From Brevibacterium sp. W7.2 (GTDB lineage: Bacteria > Actinomycetota > Actinomycetes > Actinomycetales > Brevibacteriaceae), in contig NZ_CP073089.1 of NCBI RefSeq assembly GCF_018137945.1, forward strand, positions 1,054,001 through 1,118,000: a stretch of 64,000 nucleotides of DNA. Reading direction: 5' to 3'. The translations under genes and the position numbers were made by a program. Below, one piece after another: positions 58,986-64,000 of the stretch. Under the pieces are notes generated by a model. It was not told where the DNA came from, did no database searches, and worked only from the letters and a program-made list of their open reading frames with translations. How positions within the stretch are numbered: position 1 is the first letter of the stretch; every line of letters begins with the position of its first letter.

Positions 58986-60794
58986 TCAGCTGATCGACTC
59001 GGACAGCTCCAGCCACCGCTCTTCGAGCTCGGCGACCTCGCCCTCCGCCTCGCGCAGCTCATCGGTATGGCCTTGCAGGCCCCCGTAGTCGCTCTGATCG
59101 TGGTCGGCGAGACGCTGATGGATGCGGTCGATGCTTCCCGACAGCTTCTCCAGCCGGCGTTCGATCGCGCCGATCTCCTTCTGCACCGCCCGGCGCTCCG
59201 CACCCGACAACTCCGAAGACGAAGGCGACGATGGTTTCTGTTCGGCGGCCTGGGCGCTCATCGGCGACGGGGTCACGGCCTGCTGCTCCTGCGCGGCTCG
59301 CAGCCGCAGGTACTCATCCACCCCGCCCGGCACATGCCGCAGCCCGTCGTCCAAGATGGCGTACTGCTGGTCCGTGACCCGCTCCAGCAGGTAGCGGTCG
59401 TGCGAGACCACGATCAGCGTGCCCGGCCAGGAGTCCAGTAGGTCTTCCAACGCGGCGAGCATGTCCGCATCAACGTCGTTCGTAGGCTCGTCTAGTAGCA
59501 GCAAGTTCGGCTCACTGAGCAGCAGCATCAGCAGCTGCAGCCGCCGCTTCTGCCCGCCGGAGAGGTCATCGACGCGTGCCGAGAGGTGTTCGCGGGCGAA
59601 GCCGAGCCGTTCCAGCAGCTGCGCCGGGGTGAGGTCTTTCCCGTCGATCTGGAACGTGGTCTTGGTGCGGGCCAGGACCTCGCGCACCCGGTCACCGCCG
59701 ATATCGGCGAGCTGGGAGAACTGCTGATCGAGGATGCCGACCTGCACCGTCTTACCCCGCTTGACCCGTCCCTCGGTCGGCTCCAGGGTGCCGCAGATCA
59801 GTCCGAGCAGCGTCGACTTGCCCGCACCGTTCGCGCCCAAGATGCCGGTGCGCTCACCAGGGGCGATCCGCCAGGTCACGTCATCGAGGATCGTCCGGTC
59901 CCCGAAGCTCACGCTCGCGTCTTCCAGGTCCACGACCTGCTTGCCCAAACGTGCGACAGCGACCCGCTGCAACTCGATGGGGTTGCGCACCGGCGGCACG
60001 TCAGCGATCAGCTCGTTGGCCGCGTCGATCCGGAACTTCGGCTTCGACGTGCGCGCCGGAGCGCCTCGCCGCAGCCACGCCAGCTCCTTGCGCATCAGGT
60101 TCTGCCGCTTGCTCTCGGCCGCAGCGGCCATCCGATCTCGCTCGACCCGCTGGAGCACGTAGGCGGCGTAGCCGCCCTCGAACGGCTCGACCGTGCCGTC
60201 GTGCACCTCCCACGTCTCGGTGCAGACCTCATCGAGGAACCAGCGATCGTGCGTGATGACCAGCAGTCCGCCGCTGTTCTTGGGCCAGCGTCGCTTCATG
60301 TGCTCAGCCAGCCAAGCGATACCCTCCACATCAAGATGGTTCGTAGGCTCATCTAGCGCGATGAGCTCGTAGTCACCCACCAACAAGGCGGCGAGGGCCA
60401 CGCGCCGCCGTTGCCCTCCGCTGAGTCGGCCGATCACCGCATCCCAGGAGATATCCGAGACCAGCCCGCCGATCACATCGCGGATGCGGGCATCGCTGGC
60501 CCACTCATGCTCCGGCGCGTCGCCGGCGATCGAGTACCCGACCGTGGCCTCCGGATCGAGGTCGTCACTCTGACCGAGCACGCCGAACCGCACGCCGCCG
60601 CGCCGGGTCACCCGACCCGCCTGCGGCTCGATCTGCCCCGAGAGCATCCCCAGCAGGCTCGACTTGCCGTCACCGTTGCGACCGACGATCCCGATCCGGT
60701 CGCCCTCCTCGATCCCGACCGAGAGCGAGTCGAAGACCACCCGCGTCGGGTACTCCAAGTGCAGCCCTTCGGCCCCCAGAAGCGGTGTAGCCAT
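58986..60794 (-). CDS. uup: Element-borne ABC-F ATPase (Uup-like), replacement copy
   Basis: This 602-residue protein has two ABC domains. Walker A motifs are GRNGDGKSS near residue 40 and GANGAGKST near 337, signature motifs LSGGQRRR and LSGGQKRR, and Walker B motifs ALDEPTNH and LLDEPTND. A C-terminal charged coiled coil of about 70 residues is typical of Uup. It is very similar along its length to the disrupted host gene, including TSKPKFRI and EGGYAAYVLQR. Its ATG overlaps the TGA of the truncated host frame (TGATG at 60792-60796). It should supply the lost ribosome- or DNA-associated ATPase function. Confidence 0.95.
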   Translation of the reverse strand: MATPLLGAEGLHLEYPTRVVFDSLSVGIEEGDRIGIVGRNGDGKSSLLGMLSGQIEPQAGRVTRRGGVRFGVLGQSDDLDPEATVGYSIAGDAPEHEWASDARIRDVIGGLVSDISWDAVIGRLSGGQRRRVALAALLVGDYELIALDEPTNHLDVEGIAWLAEHMKRRWPKNSGGLLVITHDRWFLDEVCTETWEVHDGTVEPFEGGYAAYVLQRVERDRMAAAAESKRQNLMRKELAWLRRGAPARTSKPKFRIDAANELIADVPPVRNPIELQRVAVARLGKQVVDLEDASVSFGDRTILDDVTWRIAPGERTGILGANGAGKSTLLGLICGTLEPTEGRVKRGKTVQVGILDQQFSQLADIGGDRVREVLARTKTTFQIDGKDLTPAQLLERLGFAREHLSARVDDLSGGQKRRLQLLMLLLSEPNLLLLDEPTNDVDADMLAALEDLLDSWPGTLIVVSHDRYLLERVTDQQYAILDDGLRHVPGGVDEYLRLRAAQEQQAVTPSPMSAQAAEQKPSSPSSSELSGAERRAVQKEIGAIERRLEKLSGSIDRIHQRLADHDQSDYGGLQGHTDELREAEGEVAELEERWLELSESIS

Positions 60795-60876
60795 CAGCGA
60801 CCACCCCTCCCGACCGGCGCGGTGCGACACGGCACGCCATACCGTCTCCCAAGGAGCCGACGTCGAGCATCAGGGC

Positions 60877-60905
60877 GTGACGTTGCCCTGCCACGACGGT
60901 AGAAT
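60877..60905 (+). promoter_or_regulatory. Outward-facing promoter at the element's right end
   Basis: A -35 GTGACG (60877-60882) and a -10 TAGAAT (60900-60905) are separated by 17 bases and point towards attR. In the integrated state it gives antisense RNA into the host uup fragment. In the circular form the next gene is the recombinase, whose start would lie about 54 bases after the predicted transcription start. Confidence 0.6.
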
Positions 60906-60929
60906 CGAGGTGTCCGGAACGAACAACCC

Positions 60930-60962
60930 ATCGAATTGTTGGGTTCGTCGAGGATGATGACA
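60930..60962. other. attR junction of the integrated element
   Basis: Element sequence ends with GTTGGGT and the crossover TC at 60945-60946; host uup sequence resumes at GTCGAGGATG. Joining this host side to the attL host side restores the LDEPTND codons. Joining the element sides gives the attP dyad TGGGT-TC-ACCCA. Confidence 0.85.
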
Positions 60963-62248
60963 TTGGGTTCGGACATCAGGAGCATGAGGAGCTGCAAGCG
61001 GCGCTTCTGGCCCCCGGAGAGGTCGTCGACCCGGGCCGAGAGGTGCTCCGTGGCGAACCCCAAGCGCTCGAGCAGCTGGGCCGGGGTGAAGTCCCTGCCC
61101 TCGATCGTGAACGTCGTCTTCGCTTCGGCGAGGACCTCGCGCACTCGCCTGCCGCCGATCCGGGCGAGATCGGCGAACTGCTGATCGAGCACGCCGACTT
61201 TGACGGTCTTGCCGCGTTTGACTCGCCCCGCGGTCGGTTCGAGCGTGCCGGCGACGAGCCCGAGCAGCGTCGACTTCCCGGCGCCGTTGGGACCGAGGAT
61301 GCCCGTGCGCTCGCCGGGACCGATGCGCCACGTGACGTCGTCGAGGACGTCCCGGTCACCGAAGTGGACGGACACACCTTCGAGGTCGACGACGTCCTTG
61401 CCGAGCCTGGCCGTCGCCATCTTCTTCAGCTCGATGGGATTGCGGACCTCGGGCACGTCGGCGATGAGCTGATTGGCCGCCTCGATGCGGAACTTCGGCT
61501 TCGACGTCCGGGCGGGAGCCCCGCGGCGCAGCCACGCGAGCTCCTTGCGCATGAGGTTCTGCCGCTTCGCCTCGGTGGCCGCGGCGATCCGGTCGCGTTC
61601 GACGCGTTGGAGCACGTAGGCGGCGTACCCGCCTTCGAAGGGCTCGACGATCCGGTCGTGGACCTCCCACGTCTTCGTGCACACCTCGTCGAGGAACCAC
61701 CGATCGTGGGTGACGAGGAGGAGGGCACCGGAGTTCTTCGGCCACCGGTTCCTCAGATGCCGTGCCAGCCAGGCGATGCCGTCGACGTCGAGGTGGTTCG
61801 TCGGCTCGTCGAGGATGATGAGGTCCCAGTCCTCGACGAGGAGGGCCGCGAGGGCCACGCGCCGCCGTTGACCGCCGGAGAGGCTGCCGATCCGCGCCTC
61901 CCAGGGCAGGTCGGCGATGAGGCCTGAGATGATGTCGCGGATCTTCGCGTCCCCGGCCCACTCGTAGTCGGCCTTGTCGCCGACGACGGAGAATCCCACG
62001 GTCGCCTCGTCGTCGAGCTCGTCGCGCTGGGTGAGCATTCCCAGCCGCAGGCCCCCGCGGTAGGTGACGCGCCCGGAGTCGGGGGTGATCGTGCCGGCGA
62101 GCATCCCGAGCAGCGAGGATTTGCCGTCGCCGTTGCGCCCGACGATGCCGATCATGTCCCCGGTGTCGACGCCGAGGGTGACCGAATCGAAGACGATGCG
62201 CGTGGGAAATTCGAGGTGCAGGGCTTCGGCCCCGAGAAGATGTGCCAT

Positions 62249-62535
62249 AACGCCCACCAGCCTAGAGCACCGGGGCATGCCCTACCGTGATCGGCCCGTG
62301 AGGCGGCACAGCGGCCCCTGTCGGACGCACTGCAACTGTGACTGTTGATTGCGTTTTCATATCGGTGTCGCGGATTCGCGTGCTACGCGCGCGGGAGACG
62401 TGGCTCACGTGCATTAGACTGGCCGAAAACTCATCGAAATGTGACCGATCGCCCAGTCGTCTCACAGATTCGCGATGAGTCGGCCGGCGGTCCACCGCCG
62501 ACGCCAGTGTTGGTCCTTCGAGAAAAGAGTAGACC
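62249..62535. promoter_or_regulatory. Divergent region between host uup and the BMP lipoprotein gene
   Basis: This 287-base gap must contain the native uup promoter (leftward), which now appears to feed the element's replacement copy, and a promoter for the BMP gene (rightward). A possible rightward -10 is TAGACT at 62415-62420, without a clear -35. No gene is seen. Confidence 0.45.
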
Positions 62536-63612
62536 TTGAAAAAGCTCGCATCAGCGGTGTCGATGATCGCCGCATCCGCCCTCGTGCTCTCCGCCTGCGG
62601 CTCCGGCGGCAGCGGCAGCGACTCCAGTGCCGGCGGGGACTACCTCGCCTGCATGGTCTCCGACTCCGGCGGCTGGGACGACCAGTCGTTCAACCAGTCG
62701 GGCCGTGAGGGACTGACGAAGGCCAAGGACAGCCTCGGCATTCAGGAGAGCCTCGCCGAATCCCAGGGCGACGCGGACTTCACCCCGAACGTCGACAACA
62801 TGGTCCAGCAGGGCTGCAACCTCACCTTCGGCGTCGGCTTCCTCCTCGAGGATGCGATCCAGACCGCCGCCGAGGCGAACCCCGACCTCAACTTCGCCCT
62901 CATCGACTCGACGTTCTCCGACCCCGACGGCAACCCGGTCGAGATCGACAATGCCAAGCCGCTCGTCTTCAACACCGCCGAGGCCGCGTACCTCGCCGGC
63001 TACGTCTCGGCAGCGATGTCGAAGTCCGGCAAGGTCGGCACGTTCGGCGGCATCCAGATCCCGTCGGTCACCGTCTTCATGGACGGCTTCGCCGACGGCG
63101 TGCAGAAGTTCAACGACGACAACGGCAAGAACGTCGAACTCCTCGGCTGGAACAAGGACAGCCAGCAGGGATCGTTCTCCGGTGACTTCGAGAACCAGGG
63201 TCAGGGCCAGGAGCTGACGAAGCAGCTGATCTCCCAGGGCGCCGACGTCGTCATGCCCGTCGCCGGTCCCGTCGGCCTCGGTGCCGCGGCCGCAGCGAAG
63301 GAAGCCGGCGACGTCAAGCTCGTCTGGGTCGACACCGACGGCTACAACTCGACGGAATACGGTGACATCATCCTCACCTCGGTGGTCAAGGAGATCGCCA
63401 ACGCCGTCGAGGACACCGTCAAGCAGGGCGTCGACGGCAACTTCACCTCCGAACCCTACGTCGGCACGCTCGAGAACGAAGGTGTGGGACTGGCTCCCTA
63501 CCACGACTTCGACGGCGAGGTCCCCGAGGACGTCAAGACGAAGGTCGAGGAGCTGAAGAAGCAGATCATCGACGGCACCATCACGGTCGAGTCGGAGAAC
63601 TCGCCCAAATAA
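62536..63612 (+). CDS. BMP-family ABC transporter substrate-binding lipoprotein
   Basis: This 358-residue protein has a lipobox LVLSACGSG (Cys near residue 21) and a Ser/Gly linker. The BMP/Med periplasmic-binding fold shows VSDSGGWDDQSFNQSGREGL near 42, NPDLNFALIDSTF near 115 and AGYVSAAMSKSGKVGTFGG near 153. Members bind nucleosides or related compounds. The start is a TTG at 62536, which fits the basic start of the signal peptide; no ATG is available nearby. It feeds the ATP-binding protein encoded next. Confidence 0.9.
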   Translation: MKKLASAVSMIAASALVLSACGSGGSGSDSSAGGDYLACMVSDSGGWDDQSFNQSGREGLTKAKDSLGIQESLAESQGDADFTPNVDNMVQQGCNLTFGVGFLLEDAIQTAAEANPDLNFALIDSTFSDPDGNPVEIDNAKPLVFNTAEAAYLAGYVSAAMSKSGKVGTFGGIQIPSVTVFMDGFADGVQKFNDDNGKNVELLGWNKDSQQGSFSGDFENQGQGQELTKQLISQGADVVMPVAGPVGLGAAAAAKEAGDVKLVWVDTDGYNSTEYGDIILTSVVKEIANAVEDTVKQGVDGNFTSEPYVGTLENEGVGLAPYHDFDGEVPEDVKTKVEELKKQIIDGTITVESENSPK

Positions 63613-63623
63613 TCACCTGGGTT

Positions 63624-63660
63624 AAACTGCAGGGTCGAAATCTTTCGGCCCTGCAGTTTT
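63624..63660 (+). terminator. Hairpin with T-run between the binding protein and ATPase genes
   Basis: The arms AAACTGCAGGG and CCCTGCAGTTT extend to a stem of about 16 pairs with one mismatch, followed by TTTT. Between genes of one transporter this is likely an attenuating terminator that gives more binding protein than ATPase. Confidence 0.75.
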
Positions 63661-63686
63661 CAAGTTTGTGAGGAGTGCTGCGAGCA

Positions 63687-64000
63687 GTGAAACTCGAGCT
63701 TCGCGGGTTGACGAAGGTGTTCGGATCATTCGTCGCCAACGACCACATCGATCTCACCGTGGAACCGGGTGAGATCCACGCCCTTCTCGGTGAGAACGGC
63801 GCCGGCAAGTCGACGATGATGAACGTCCTCTACGGCCTCTACGACCCCGATGGGGGAGAGATCCTCATCGACGACAAGCCGGTGAGCTTCGCCGGACCCG
63901 GCGATGCCGTGGCCGCGGGAATCGGCATGGTCCACCAGCACTTCATGCTCGTGCCGGTCTTCACCGTCGCCGAATCCGTGGCGCTCGGCTACGAACCGAC
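63687..64000 (+). CDS. ABC transporter ATP-binding protein, partial
   Basis: The first 104 residues of a nucleoside/sugar-type ATPase are present: LRGLTKVFGSFVANDHIDL, Walker A LLGENGAGKSTMM near residue 32-44, and the Q-loop region GIGMVHQHFMLVP near 80. HQHFMLVP is typical of ATPases that pair with BMP binding proteins. The GTG start at 63687 has AGGAG 11 bases upstream. The gene continues beyond the window. Confidence 0.9.
   Translation, partial: MKLELRGLTKVFGSFVANDHIDLTVEPGEIHALLGENGAGKSTMMNVLYGLYDPDGGEILIDDKPVSFAGPGDAVAAGIGMVHQHFMLVPVFTVAESVALGYEP

Larger units (their letters stand above)
8220..60946. mobile_element. Integrative and conjugative element inserted in uup (about 52.7 kb)
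   Basis: The boundaries are the two TC dinucleotides at 8220-8221 and 60945-60946, where the host ABC-F gene breaks and can be rejoined in frame. The element encodes a serine recombinase at its left end, a conjugation apparatus with MobF relaxase, primase-polymerase, ParB and antirestriction genes, a large metal-resistance island, a Hachiman defence pair, a tRNA-Cys and a replacement copy of the disrupted ABC-F gene at its right end. The rejoined ends give an attP with the dyad TGGGT-TC-ACCCA. The complete gene set suggests it may be mobile, though mobility is not shown. Confidence 0.93.
60794..62248 (-). pseudogene. uup: N-terminal remnant of host ABC-F (Uup-like) ATPase, fused into the element
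   Basis: From ATG 62248 the host protein is intact through the first ABC domain (GRNGDGKSS, LSGGQRRR, ILDEPTNH), the linker and most of the second (GPNGAGKST, LSGGQKRR), up to DEP at 60941-60949. There the element adds 48-49 foreign residues (beginning NNSMGCSFRTPRFYRRG) and the frame stops at TGA 60794-60796. That stop overlaps the ATG of the replacement copy. The truncated protein of 484 residues lacks the second H-loop and the Uup tail. The rest of the gene is at 7709-8221. Confidence 0.95.

Noticed and set aside
60883..60905. Alternative promoter TTGCCC to TAGAAT at the right end
   Set aside because: The spacing is only 11 bases; GTGACG six bases upstream gives the proper 17.
58986..62248. 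The two ABC-F copies as a tandem host duplication
   Set aside because: The host copy is cut exactly at the recombinase crossover and its other half lies at the far end of the element, so the intact copy is inside the element.
1..64000. CRISPR array or rRNA genes
   Set aside because: No regularly spaced repeats or rRNA sequence were seen.

Overview
The window is high-GC actinobacterial DNA. The gene repertoire and style (gluconate utilisation genes, GTG/TTG starts, actinobacterial transfer families) suggest a Micrococcales-type host such as Brevibacterium, but no rRNA or marker gene is present to fix the genus.

Host chromosome lies at both ends. On the left (1-8221) are a gluconate module (FCD-type GntR regulator, GntP permease, gluconokinase, divergently transcribed 6-phosphogluconate dehydrogenase), a class V aminotransferase, a betaine-type homocysteine methyltransferase, and the tail of an operon with a small membrane protein, a DksA/TraR zinc-finger protein and the C-terminal piece of an ABC-F (Uup-like) ATPase. 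On the right (60946-64000) are the N-terminal piece of the same ABC-F gene and a BMP-family nucleoside/sugar ABC transporter that runs off the window.

Between them sits an integrative and conjugative element of about 52.7 kb. It entered through a two-base TC crossover inside the codon for the Walker B catalytic glutamate of the second ABC domain of uup. At its left end is a large serine recombinase. A mostly minus-strand transfer and replication block follows (9.7-30.6 kb): DUF4913 protein, SSB-like protein, VirD4/TraG coupling protein, VirB4-like ATPase, SCO6880-like protein, TrbL/VirB6-like channel, two DUF6112 proteins, M23 peptidoglycan hydrolase, VirB8-like protein, ParB, DUF2637 protein, primase-polymerase and an ArdC-like antirestriction protein. 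Plus-strand cargo genes interrupt it (an ArsR/MFS pair and an orphan gene). Next comes a metal island (30.8-47.9 kb): AraC regulator, CopZ, CopA, a CPH-type CopB, YHS protein, two CsoR regulators, an FAD reductase/MFS/ferredoxin set, DUF1541 and CueP-like lipoproteins, two ArsR regulators, a CDF exporter, thioredoxin and a tRNA-Cys. Repeated CsoR-like palindromes precede several of these units. After a decayed stretch (48.2-50.2 kb, broken cytosine methyltransferase and another broken gene) come a MobF relaxase-helicase, a two-gene Hachiman defence system (HamA/HamB), DprA and small conserved genes.

The most striking arrangement is at the right end. The element carries a full-length homologue of the gene it disrupts, placed so that the truncated host reading frame crosses the junction and stops in a TGATG that contains the start codon of the replacement. 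The replacement would therefore be transcribed from the host uup promoter and be translationally coupled to the truncated gene. An outward-facing promoter at the same end would point into the recombinase gene only when the element is circular.
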